DNA of 64,000 bases, taken from the NCBI GenBank assembly GCA_006247105.1, contig CM016927.1:1054001-1118000 (forward strand), in the 5' to 3' direction. Shown here one piece after another: positions 1 through 7,665 of this stretch. The position numbers and the translations under genes are program-made. The notes below the pieces were generated by a model. The model ran no database searches, was not told the DNA's origin, and was given only the letters and a program-made list of their open reading frames with translations. The stretch's first letter is position 1; each line of letters opens with the position of its first letter. Origin of the DNA: Giardia muris (taxonomy: Eukaryota; Fornicata; Diplomonadida; Hexamitidae).

Positions 1-341
1 ACCTGGGTAGCCTGAATCTCAGTCGGTCAGTGACTAGTCCCTCGCGGCCCAGCGATATAAGGTATGGGAATGGAGCCAGAGACCTGCGCGGTCATACCAT
101 CCCAACCTTCTTCTAAGCGTCGCTCTGAGCTATCTGCCTTTGGGGGAGAATGGAGATAGGGGTCTCGAAGCTATTGGACTTTTAATGGGTAAGTGGTGCC
201 ATAGCCTACCAAGTGTGCTAGAAGAGGAGAGGATACGCGTGGTCACGGACTGCGCAAGGGACTCCTGGACTCATAGCTGGCTGGGAAACCGTCAAAGTGC
301 AGGTAAACTCACTCGGTATCATCCAATCTCGTAGCTATTCA
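1..341. other. No gene recognised at the left window edge
   Basis: I see no convincing coding region, tRNA or rRNA here. A 64-codon reading frame at 140-334 has no recognisable domain and no A/T tract before its start, so I leave it out. The segment may be the 3' flank of a gene outside the window. Confidence 0.4.
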
Positions 342-677
342 ATGAAACATGAAGCCATGAGCGAGTCTCCAGCCTTTGCAGACTGCCCCTTCAACTGTCA
401 GGTGGAGGTACACATCGTCAACAACCTGATCACCCGGCGTGTGACGCTGAGTCGCTTTGAAGTCCATCACATTCTTGGGGCCTGGCTCGCCATCAAGAAG
501 CGCGGAGGAAAGGCGCCGGATTTCCAGTACATCACCCACGAGAACCAGGGCTACGTGATTATTCCGGTCCCAGCGCTCCATTACAAGCTGATCCTACCCT
601 TATGCCCACGAGGAGAGATGCGTTTCCCTATGACGGGCTATATTACGGACGAAAGGCTCCTGCCACTGGCCACTTAG
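342..677 (+). CDS. Hypothetical protein (111 aa)
   Basis: This small open reading frame has no family that I recognise. The frame opens with a GTG at 297; the first ATG is at 342 and a second in-frame ATG lies at 357. The short sequence 'gctattcaa' before 342 is mildly A/T-rich, as is usual for real starts in this window. The protein is mixed alpha/beta in character, has no signal peptide or membrane segment, and carries scattered cysteines (a CPFNC motif near the N-terminus and a later CPRGE). The opposite strand carries an 80-codon shadow that I consider non-coding. It lies alone next to the 3' end of the sirtuin gene. It could be a lineage-specific gene or a remnant of a longer one. Confidence 0.4.
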   Translation: MKHEAMSESPAFADCPFNCQVEVHIVNNLITRRVTLSRFEVHHILGAWLAIKKRGGKAPDFQYITHENQGYVIIPVPALHYKLILPLCPRGEMRFPMTGYITDERLLPLAT

Positions 678-874
678 TTCGCGTGGCTCGTTTAGATCAT
701 GGAACTATGGTCCCTCACTCGTACCGGTTTCCCAGTGTCATTGCTCTTGAAACGTTATCACCACACAGGTCAAATACGACATCTCACAGCGCGATCTAAT
801 CTGCAAGGCACGTGCATGTATGAATAAGCGGTCGACGGGGAGACACGGCAAGATGGAACTGCGCGTCGTCAATC

Positions 875-2470
875 CTACACGGTTTCAACGGAATCTACAT
901 CTATTGTGCTGGACCTGGAGGGCTGAGTATCAAGTAAACCGAGGAGCTGTCCCACCCGTTCCAGGACGTTGAGCCCACCCATTGTGATACTGAAAAGGTT
1001 TTGGGGAGGGGCCTTCCGTGACGAACGTCCCGACCGTCCATCGGTGTTGACTCTAAACATTGCGGCAGGGATGCCTGTGCGCGAACACTTTGAGAGAAGC
1101 CCTTCAAGCTCGTGTCTAACAGTCGGTATACGCAGCCCACACCCAAGCTCAAGAAGACAAACCTTGGCGTCCTTTTCCTTGAGGAGTCGCCGCCGAAACT
1201 TGGTGTACTGCTCCTCCTCAGAGCACAACTCGATGAAGAGGTCGTCGTTGAACATCAGGACACGCGGGCGTAAATAATACCCACAGTCCGGACACAAAGG
1301 GTGCGAATCGACCGTCCCACTCTTCAAAAGTCGGCGTGTTCGCTCATACACTTGTCTATATGGCTCCTCCGTCGTACGCCTTGGAGGCGGTGACGTCAAG
1401 ATCTTGGGGGGAGCCGTTGGAGCTGTCCTTTGCTTCTGCTCTCGGGGGTCCTGACGGTCTATCAAGAAGCCGGACGCCTCGTAACTATTGATGTGGCGCT
1501 CCCCAGTGCTCGTGATCGTGCGAGCCGCCTTCCGAATGAGCTCGAGATCAATCCCCTGCCTTTCAAGTGCTCCGGCTAAAGTTGGCTTGGTACTAGTGTG
1601 AGGTCGTAGATTCGGTAGTGAAGACGCGGAAGGCTGTGTTAAGGGAAGCCAGGTCCCATTACCGACATAGTGTGCGGCACGTACTTGACTCGGGAGGGCC
1701 GTACTCGAGAAGGGACGAACTCTTCCAACACTTGGGCAATGCATCGTCCTCTCATCGATGTTGAAACGATGCTCGAATGGTAGTCGGAAGATGGCACCAG
1801 CCTTACACGAGCGAGCACATTGCCAGTCCATGCAGGTCCCATGGAACTCGTAGATGAGTTCTCGGGAGACCCCGATCTTCTCAAAGTGCGAGTCGACATT
1901 ACTGGAGTAGATGAAGAACCGTTTCTCAGGGTACTTCTCAACCAGACGCCGAACGATGGTGTACCCGAGGTGGGGCTCCGTCTCCCTGTAGGCATTGTAG
2001 CAATGGCCCCAGAATCCATAGAAGACGTCCGGGTTCCGTCGAAGCCAGACGGGGTCACATAGGTCTGCGTAGTCGACCCCCATCCGCTCGTACGCGGGGA
2101 ACTTGGCGATATCGCGGTAGACAGCCAAGCCCGAGTCCGCGGAGAACCCAGCTCCGACGCCTAAGAGAATGTAGTTACTCCTCTCTATGTGATATGCCAG
2201 GTCTTCGATAAGGGTGAGAGATCGGGCGACCTTGGCCTCAATGCGCGAGACCCGGGCCTCCTGAGATAGGAGAATGGCAGTGCCGACGCTCTGTGGCCTG
2301 CTCTTGCCTTGCCGCGCGGTAGTCGCTCGACGAGAGGTGATGCTCACCGAGCGCTTGGACTTCGGTATGGCCGTTGCGAGACTAGCTGTTTCCCGCCGTG
2401 GGTTGGTGGGAGGCAAGTGGGTCGGGTTAGGGCTGGTGGTGGGCCGTGAGAGGCGTTCAAAAACCGACAT
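875..2470 (-). CDS. Sir2-family NAD-dependent protein deacetylase
   Basis: A 531-aa sirtuin. After a basic, S/T/P-rich N-terminus of about 95 residues comes the NAD-binding motif GAGFSADSGL followed by YRD (near residues 106-118). Then come SSNVDSHFEK, equivalent to the TQNVDGLH motif, and FHG with the expected catalytic histidine. Zinc ligands appear as C-x3-C (CARSC) and a much later C-x2-C (CPDCGYYLRP). The roughly 170 residues between these pairs are an unusually long insertion in the zinc module. GAGFSADSGL/VYRD is a variant of the classical GAGxSxxSGIPDFR and marks a protist/bacterial-type branch. The likely role is removal of acyl groups from histones or other proteins, consuming NAD. 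I start at the ATG at 2470; the upstream TTG codon is not credible. Only 6 bp separate it from the divergent CFAP299 start. Confidence 0.85.
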   Translation of the reverse strand: MSVFERLSRPTTSPNPTHLPPTNPRRETASLATAIPKSKRSVSITSRRATTARQGKSRPQSVGTAILLSQEARVSRIEAKVARSLTLIEDLAYHIERSNYILLGVGAGFSADSGLAVYRDIAKFPAYERMGVDYADLCDPVWLRRNPDVFYGFWGHCYNAYRETEPHLGYTIVRRLVEKYPEKRFFIYSSNVDSHFEKIGVSRELIYEFHGTCMDWQCARSCKAGAIFRLPFEHRFNIDERTMHCPSVGRVRPFSSTALPSQVRAAHYVGNGTWLPLTQPSASSLPNLRPHTSTKPTLAGALERQGIDLELIRKAARTITSTGERHINSYEASGFLIDRQDPREQKQRTAPTAPPKILTSPPPRRTTEEPYRQVYERTRRLLKSGTVDSHPLCPDCGYYLRPRVLMFNDDLFIELCSEEEQYTKFRRRLLKEKDAKVCLLELGCGLRIPTVRHELEGLLSKCSRTGIPAAMFRVNTDGRSGRSSRKAPPQNLFSITMGGLNVLERVGQLLGLLDTQPSRSSTIDVDSVETV

Positions 2471-2476
2471 CAAAAA
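2471..2476. promoter_or_regulatory. 6-bp divergent spacer between sirtuin and CFAP299
   Basis: The two start codons face away from each other across 'caaaaa'. An A-tract directly abuts the ATG of CFAP299, the usual Giardia initiator arrangement. Any core promoter for either gene must overlap the coding start of the other. Confidence 0.5.
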
Positions 2477-3178
2477 ATGTCCTTACCAGTCAGCTCGAAC
2501 CTAGCCGAGATCGTCCAGACCTTCCGCACGTACGAGGAGTATCTCGACTCCCACATTAAGGCCGACGCTCTCTTCTTCCTGGAGGACCAGGAGACCGCGC
2601 GCGCGATCGTCGAGACCTCGTCCCTAAGGGGTGAGATCTTGAAGCGTGAGGAGTTCGAGGCGGCGAAGAAGGAGCTCGCCGCGACGAAACTTCGCGGGAC
2701 ATCGTTCATGGCGAGCCAGTTGGCGTCGACGGGTCTGGACCTGACGGAATATCCATTTCTACATGCCTTGGCACAACGGGAGGAGCAGGTGAGAGATGGG
2801 CGACTGGCTTGCATCATCTTCATCCGGGACAAGAACCACTCGGGGCAGGAGATCTCGGGGTACATCGATTTGGCACATCGGCTGAAAACAGATAACTTCG
2901 TCGCATACTTCACTCGCGCAAAGAAGCTACTGCCGCGCTCGACGGATCTGAGCTTCTATAACTGGGAGACGCAGTACATCTCGTCGACCGCGTCGTCGAA
3001 CTTCGAGGTGGTTGCGGACAATGAGGAGGGGTTTCTCTTCAAGTGTAAGAAGGATCGCAAGGTCATTAACGTCAACCCTGCGGCCAGCAACGACGACAAG
3101 ACGATCCGGCACGTCATCGACACGCACGAGTACATTCATGTCGTCATCTACGACCATCTACTACGTAGGAAGCTGTAG
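2477..3178 (+). CDS. CFAP299: Cilia- and flagella-associated protein 299 (CFAP299/C4orf22 family)
   Basis: A 233-aa protein matching the single-domain CFAP299 family (DUF4464) over its full length and at the usual size of about 233 residues. Diagnostic segments in order are FRTYEEYLDSHI, FFLEDQETAR, LKREEFEA, HALAQREEQVRDGRL, IIFIRDKNHSGQEISGYIDL, AHRLKTDNF, LLPRSTDLSFYNWE and a C-terminal YIHVVIYDHLLRRK. The family is found in ciliated eukaryotes and is associated with the axoneme, though its exact activity is not settled. In Giardia, with eight flagella, a flagellar or basal-body role is the natural inference. The start follows an A-tract (AAAAAATG). Confidence 0.93.
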   Translation: MSLPVSSNLAEIVQTFRTYEEYLDSHIKADALFFLEDQETARAIVETSSLRGEILKREEFEAAKKELAATKLRGTSFMASQLASTGLDLTEYPFLHALAQREEQVRDGRLACIIFIRDKNHSGQEISGYIDLAHRLKTDNFVAYFTRAKKLLPRSTDLSFYNWETQYISSTASSNFEVVADNEEGFLFKCKKDRKVINVNPAASNDDKTIRHVIDTHEYIHVVIYDHLLRRKL

Positions 3179-3252
3179 CCTTCAGCAGTTCTCACTCATG
3201 ATACTCCTGGGGTCTCCCAAGTCCCCTGAGACTCCCTGAGATGCAGGCCCGT

Positions 3253-3822
3253 TTACATGAAGATGAACTCGGTCGTGTTATCTGTCAGCTCCTTGTAGAC
3301 GGTGGCGTAGGTCTTCACGCGGTCGGAGACGTCGCTAGCCTTCTGCTGAGGAAGACTGACTTGTACCTTGACGTCACCCCCGACGGAATAGATGGTACGC
3401 TTGCCGATGACATGAATCGGGTGGCAAAGGTCGGCAAGGAACCCGTTGTGTACGCCCCCCTTCGTCGCGGCCCTGGGGCGGCGGACGGACTCGCCGTCTC
3501 GGATCGTGTAGAGCTCCTTCTGGATCTTACGATCACCGACGATGATGAAGCGGTGATCCTGGAAGCCCTTCTCGAGCTTACGGATGATGGTCTCCGAGTC
3601 CTTCTGGAAGGCGTCGAGCATCTCCAAGGGGACGAAGACAACGGCGGCCTTTTTGTCGTCCGGGACCGGAAACTCCTTGACGGCGGTGATGTAAAGGACC
3701 TTGAGGTCGACGGCGATCTCGCGGTCGTCCTCGAGCTTGAGGAGGGCCTCGGCCACCTGCTTCTCCAGGGGCGTGAGCTTCGCCTCGGGCTTGCGGATCT
3801 TTCTCTGGGCAGGGAATACCAT
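3253..3822 (-). CDS. RPS7: 40S ribosomal protein eS7
   Basis: A 189-aa protein of normal eS7 length. The N-terminal region KLTPLEKQVAEALLKLE, the central VVFVPLEMLDAFQKDSETI, KLEKGFQDHRFIIVGDRKI and the C-terminal HPIHVIGKRTIYSVGGDVKV, then KTYATVYKELTDNTTEFIF, follow the eukaryotic eS7 pattern. It is a structural component of the small ribosomal subunit body. I use the ATG at 3822; the GTG one codon upstream is not a start. The stop is followed by TGTAAAC, close to the AGTRAAY poly(A) signal. The gene diverges from DNAI2 across 95 bp. Confidence 0.95.
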   Translation of the reverse strand: MVFPAQRKIRKPEAKLTPLEKQVAEALLKLEDDREIAVDLKVLYITAVKEFPVPDDKKAAVVFVPLEMLDAFQKDSETIIRKLEKGFQDHRFIIVGDRKIQKELYTIRDGESVRRPRAATKGGVHNGFLADLCHPIHVIGKRTIYSVGGDVKVQVSLPQQKASDVSDRVKTYATVYKELTDNTTEFIFM

Positions 3823-3917
3823 CACTCAACTTCGAACTCACCTTTTCGCCCCGAATCCACTTTAAAACGGTTCCCGCGTCGAGAATTACGTGAGGTTCTT
3901 TTTTGTGGGTCCGAGAA
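3823..3917. promoter_or_regulatory. Divergent spacer between eS7 and DNAI2
   Basis: This 95-bp spacer must hold the promoters of both genes. It contains an A/T-rich segment (cactttaaaacgg) in the middle and a T-run (ttcttttttgtg) shortly before the DNAI2 ATG. No other conserved element was recognised. Confidence 0.4.
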
Positions 3918-5771
3918 ATGGATATCTCCTACGTCTACACAAAGCCGCGCAAGGACTTCGGACGGTATGTCGCATACGAGCGGATCGAGGCGAGCGTGCT
4001 CCTCGACTACGTCCCGAACCCGGACGAGGCGAAGGACGTCTGGACCGAGGAGCAGGTCTCCGAGAAGTCCATCCAAGTTGGGCATGAATTCTCAGAGCAT
4101 ACCATCAATACCCACCGAATAACGGTTGAGGTCAAGGGTGTCGAACATAAACAAGGAGGGTGGCCTCGTGAAGTTGACCCTTCAGATGCTGAACATACGA
4201 CACGTTTCCGTAAGAAAGTCGAGCGTGACCCGGGTTACTTGACCTCGACAAAGGCCTGCGTGGACCGCCTTGATAGCGCCACGCTCCTCAACAACGCCAT
4301 GGATCTGACCCAACGCTACTTCGCTGCCGGTGATGAATCTCTCCTCTCCACCCAACCTCCCTCGGTCAAGGTCCTCTCCATCTTCCGCGACCCCGCTAGC
4401 ATCAAGCGCGCTGCACGCCGCGTCCTTTGGGCCCCTGAGTCCTCCAAATCCCCGAAGAAGTTCGTCACTTCCCTTTGCAACCTCATGTATCAGTACGATA
4501 TCGAGCTCAACAGAGCTCTCGCGCGCACCTCCTTGCTCTCCGGGACGGAACTCGTTCGCGAGGGTGACGGCGGCGTCTCCGTGACAGGTGGCGAGCCGAA
4601 CGTCCTCGAGGCCCTCAACCTACAACAGTCCTCGTCATACATCTTCGATGTCCGCAATAGTAACTCCCCGGACTTCGAACTCATCGCCCCGAGTAGCAAT
4701 GCCTCTATCACGGCCGTCCGCTACTCGGCCAAGGATGCCAATATCCTTTTCGCAGGGCTCTATAATGGCCAGGTGGGCTTCTATGACTGCCGGAGGTCCC
4801 ATCACATCGTTAGCACGTCCGAAGTCTCGATTAGTCACAGTGACCCCGTCCATGACCTCTACGTCGTCAAGAGCAAGTCGGGGACTGAGTTTGCAACGAT
4901 CTCCACGGATGGAAAGGTCCTTTGGTGGGACTCGCGTAAGCTCAGCGAGTCTCTAGATAGCTTGGATCTTTACATTCCATCGGACGATCCCGGCCAAGGG
5001 TCTCGGCCAGGGACAAAGCTTGGGCGTGGAGGTCCCGGAGATGAGGATATGATTCTCATTGGTGGGACTTGCCTCAACATTGACCCCATTGTCGGGCTCT
5101 CGAAGTTTGTCGTTGGAACAGAAGCCGGACACATTATCCACTGCAATAGGAAGAACAAACCAAATGAGCGTATCACTCAGGTCCTACTGGGGCACAATGG
5201 ACCAACACGGTCCATCATTCGCTCCCCCTTCTTCGGGAAGTACTTCCTATCCTGCGCCGACTGGTGCATAAAGCTCTGGGCTGATGACATTCGGACGCCG
5301 ATCATCACGACGACGTACTCGAGCGGTTCCATCCGGGCGTGTCACTTCAGCAACACTCGACCGGGGATCTTCGCGGCTGCACGGTCGGATGGGTACCTGG
5401 ACGTCTACGACCTCCTGTATAAGGTGGACCAGCCGACGCTCTCGTGTAGGGTGAGTAACTCAGGGCTCTGCTCCCTCGAGATCGACGCGACCGGGGAGTA
5501 CATTCTTACGGGCTCCGAGGACGGGAGCATCCACATGCTGCAGACATCGGAGAGCCTCCACGTCTCGAACAACATGCTCCTGGAGAAACAGTTCGTGCAG
5601 AGTATGTTCGAGCGCGAGTCGAAGCGCGAGAAGGCGCTTGAGCAGCGGGGGAAGGAGCTCAAACTTAAGAGCAACGATGCGGGCCCGAAGGGACCACGGG
5701 ACGTCAACATCGTCATCGATACCGAGCTTCTTCGGACCCTGGAGGAGGAGTACCTTAACTTCTGCTTCTAA
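3918..5771 (+). CDS. DNAI2: Axonemal outer-arm dynein intermediate chain, DNAI2/IC69 type
   Basis: A 617-aa WD-repeat protein. The N-terminus MDISYVYTKPRKDFG and the following region (VKGVEHKQGGWP, DAEHTTRFRKKVERD) match the conserved head of DNAI2 (Chlamydomonas IC69/ODA6), which fixes the start at 3918 rather than at an ATG five codons upstream. The centre and C-terminus carry WD40 repeats, seen in ITAVRYSAKDANILFAGLYN, VLWWDSRK, FLSCADWCIKLW and YILTGSEDGSIHM. A charged helical tail follows. The protein tethers the outer dynein arm heavy chains to the doublet in the flagellar axoneme. Its stop codon overlaps the convergent farnesyltransferase stop (CTAA). Confidence 0.93.
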   Translation: MDISYVYTKPRKDFGRYVAYERIEASVLLDYVPNPDEAKDVWTEEQVSEKSIQVGHEFSEHTINTHRITVEVKGVEHKQGGWPREVDPSDAEHTTRFRKKVERDPGYLTSTKACVDRLDSATLLNNAMDLTQRYFAAGDESLLSTQPPSVKVLSIFRDPASIKRAARRVLWAPESSKSPKKFVTSLCNLMYQYDIELNRALARTSLLSGTELVREGDGGVSVTGGEPNVLEALNLQQSSSYIFDVRNSNSPDFELIAPSSNASITAVRYSAKDANILFAGLYNGQVGFYDCRRSHHIVSTSEVSISHSDPVHDLYVVKSKSGTEFATISTDGKVLWWDSRKLSESLDSLDLYIPSDDPGQGSRPGTKLGRGGPGDEDMILIGGTCLNIDPIVGLSKFVVGTEAGHIIHCNRKNKPNERITQVLLGHNGPTRSIIRSPFFGKYFLSCADWCIKLWADDIRTPIITTTYSSGSIRACHFSNTRPGIFAAARSDGYLDVYDLLYKVDQPTLSCRVSNSGLCSLEIDATGEYILTGSEDGSIHMLQTSESLHVSNNMLLEKQFVQSMFERESKREKALEQRGKELKLKSNDAGPKGPRDVNIVIDTELLRTLEEEYLNFCF

Positions 5772-6913
5772 GCACCAAGAGACGTGAACTCTGGTTTGGT
5801 TGGCAAGGACGCGAAGTGGGCGTGCATCTCCTCTGCCAACCCATGGGGAAGGTTGAAGGCGGCGTCAACGACCTTTGAGGAACCGCTCCGATGTGTCAGT
5901 ATTAGGTATCCGGAACTCACATAGAAGGTATGATATATGTCTGGGTCAGCGGTGGGCTTATCTCGTAGCCCTAACCCATTGGGGGCACGGGCACAAGTAA
6001 GAATGTATTGGGATAGGCTCTGGAGGTTGATAAGCGCAGAGGGCTCGGCTAATAACTCCAAGGACCCCATTATCCAGAAGGTGTAGCAGCCGTCGACAAG
6101 CTTTTCAGGCCTTCCGGCAAAGCCACCCTCGGGTGTTTGACGACGAGCAAGATATGCAAGAAGCTCTTCCACCTTACGCGGTCCCAAGCGAGCACGTAAA
6201 CGCTCACTTGAACAGCCCTCGAGAAGATAGATTGCTGCTAAGGCGCAGTACGTGTAAGCCGCGTGAGACTCGTTTCCATCCGGGCGCGCGGCAAACCCCC
6301 CATCCGAGTGTTGAGCACTCAGAATAAACTGCATTAGATCCAGCCCAAACAATTCATCCCCCAATAGAGCTAAACAATAAGCGCTCGCGACGGCGGTGTA
6401 GCACGTCCGCATATCCATCTCGAGCGAGCCGGGGACCGCAGTGAAGCCCCCGCCCTCGTGCTTTATGGCTCGGAAGAACGCTCGGAAAGCTTCACGATCC
6501 AATGGCTCGTATATGTGAAGAAGAGCACAGACCATTACAACCCCGAACGTGCTCATCACGTGCGGGATCGACCCCGGCCTCAAAGAGACTCCTCCGGAAG
6601 GGCATAACCAAGTCTGCAGTCGGTTCTCGAAAAGAGTACGATAGGGTGCGAGATGCTCATTCAGACTCACATCCGAAGGCTTCATGAGAGCCAGGCACGT
6701 CACAAACCAATAGAATTGCATTGCCAAGGATGAGTCAAGGACTGGTGGGAAAGGTGAAGCGGCCTGTTCGATCAGATATGTAAGAATCCCCTCGAATGGA
6801 AGGTCTTCGCAGGTAGCATTGGCAAGTCGTGCCACTTCGCAGGTCTCGTGCACCTCCGCTTGTTCCACATCCGAGGGGGTAATGACGGTATCCTTGAGGA
6901 GAGTCGTAGGCAT
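5768..6913 (-). CDS. FNTB: Protein farnesyltransferase beta subunit
   Basis: A 381-aa prenyltransferase beta subunit made of repeated helical hairpins with GGFxxRP motifs (SDGGFAARPDG, EGGFAGRPEKLVDGCYTFW). The zinc ligands Asp and Cys lie in LVDGC (about residue 270) and His in DIYHTFY (about residue 325). The run PEKLVDGCYTFW favours farnesyltransferase over geranylgeranyltransferase I, whose equivalent region normally reads differently. With an alpha subunit encoded elsewhere it would transfer C15 farnesyl to CAAX cysteines. It is shorter than animal or yeast beta subunits (about 430 aa), mainly at the ends. The start follows an A/T-rich stretch (agttatttcag). The 3' end overlaps DNAI2 by 4 bp. 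Confidence 0.9.
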   Translation of the reverse strand: MPTTLLKDTVITPSDVEQAEVHETCEVARLANATCEDLPFEGILTYLIEQAASPFPPVLDSSLAMQFYWFVTCLALMKPSDVSLNEHLAPYRTLFENRLQTWLCPSGGVSLRPGSIPHVMSTFGVVMVCALLHIYEPLDREAFRAFFRAIKHEGGGFTAVPGSLEMDMRTCYTAVASAYCLALLGDELFGLDLMQFILSAQHSDGGFAARPDGNESHAAYTYCALAAIYLLEGCSSERLRARLGPRKVEELLAYLARRQTPEGGFAGRPEKLVDGCYTFWIMGSLELLAEPSALINLQSLSQYILTCARAPNGLGLRDKPTADPDIYHTFYVSSGYLILTHRSGSSKVVDAAFNLPHGLAEEMHAHFASLPTKPEFTSLGA

Positions 6914-7665
6914 TCTGAAATAACTTTATCAGTAGCAAGATAGAAGCTCCTCCTTACTGCCCGCTTCCAGTCTTCTCTTGGACCCTGAACCACCGAAGTA
7001 TGAGACTGGACTAGAGTGCACCTTCATTGTTTGCTTGTAGATCTTAAGGAGCTTTATACCCTCTTCATGTACTCCCCTGTCCGTTCTAGTCTTGCTTCTA
7101 TCTTTTTCAAAGGGATTATGCGCACGTCCCGTGCATTTGGTGCGTTTCCTTAGTAGACCCGGCCCACATGGTCTTTCATCCATAAAGACCGCTCTCTTAG
7201 ACACTCCCCAATAACCCCAGCACCATCTACCTCCCAATTCACACTACAACCACAGGAACAGACATATGGGAATCTACTAAGTGTCTGAAAAGAGCGCTAC
7301 CCAAGATCTGACCGAAAGTGCCTTCCTCACCCATACCCGTGGGAATGGATGGGTCGCTTGAGAATCGTTTCAACTACTAGCTACCCTACACCCCTGGGGC
7401 ATACTCTCTCGGGATAACTGGGACACATATGGAGACGTCATCACCTATCCATCGCTTCAATGGGTGTTACGCCTTTCTGACATTACAGACCGTCTATCAA
7501 TTTGGTACCCTTTGATGGCTCACCCTTTTCGGACCTAGAAATTGACGAGCTATTGGACAGCAGAAATATGTCAGAACGCTGGTAACAGGCGTACTAACCG
7601 ACTTCGCGCAGATGCCACCAGATCAAGAAGAGGTGAGTACATGAACCCCTCTCGGCTACCTTCCT
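6914..7665. other. 752-bp region without a recognised gene
   Basis: One of the longest empty stretches in the window. The longest reading frame (minus strand, 6929-7237, 102 codons) is basic and low in structure, with no family resemblance. I see no tRNA B-box and no clear box C/D pair. A sequence 'actaac' followed by 'cgcgcag' near 7600 vaguely resembles a Giardia 3' splice site but has the wrong spacing. The 5' flank of the farnesyltransferase gene occupies the left edge. An unrecognised non-coding RNA is possible. Confidence 0.5.

Noticed and set aside
602..799. 65-codon plus-strand frame overlapping the orphan 342-677 ORF
   Set aside because: Begins inside that ORF and has no domain, no start signal and no reason to prefer it.
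3241..4122. 293-codon plus-strand frame across eS7 and the DNAI2 start
   Set aside because: Covers two confidently identified genes in a non-coding register; composition is repetitive Asp/Leu/Gly, typical of antisense of a biased gene.
7593..7615. ACTAAC followed by CGCGCAG and ATG as a possible cis-intron acceptor
   Set aside because: The Giardia acceptor is a compact fixed block (CTRACACRCAG); here 11 nt intervene and no donor or spliced coding frame is visible.
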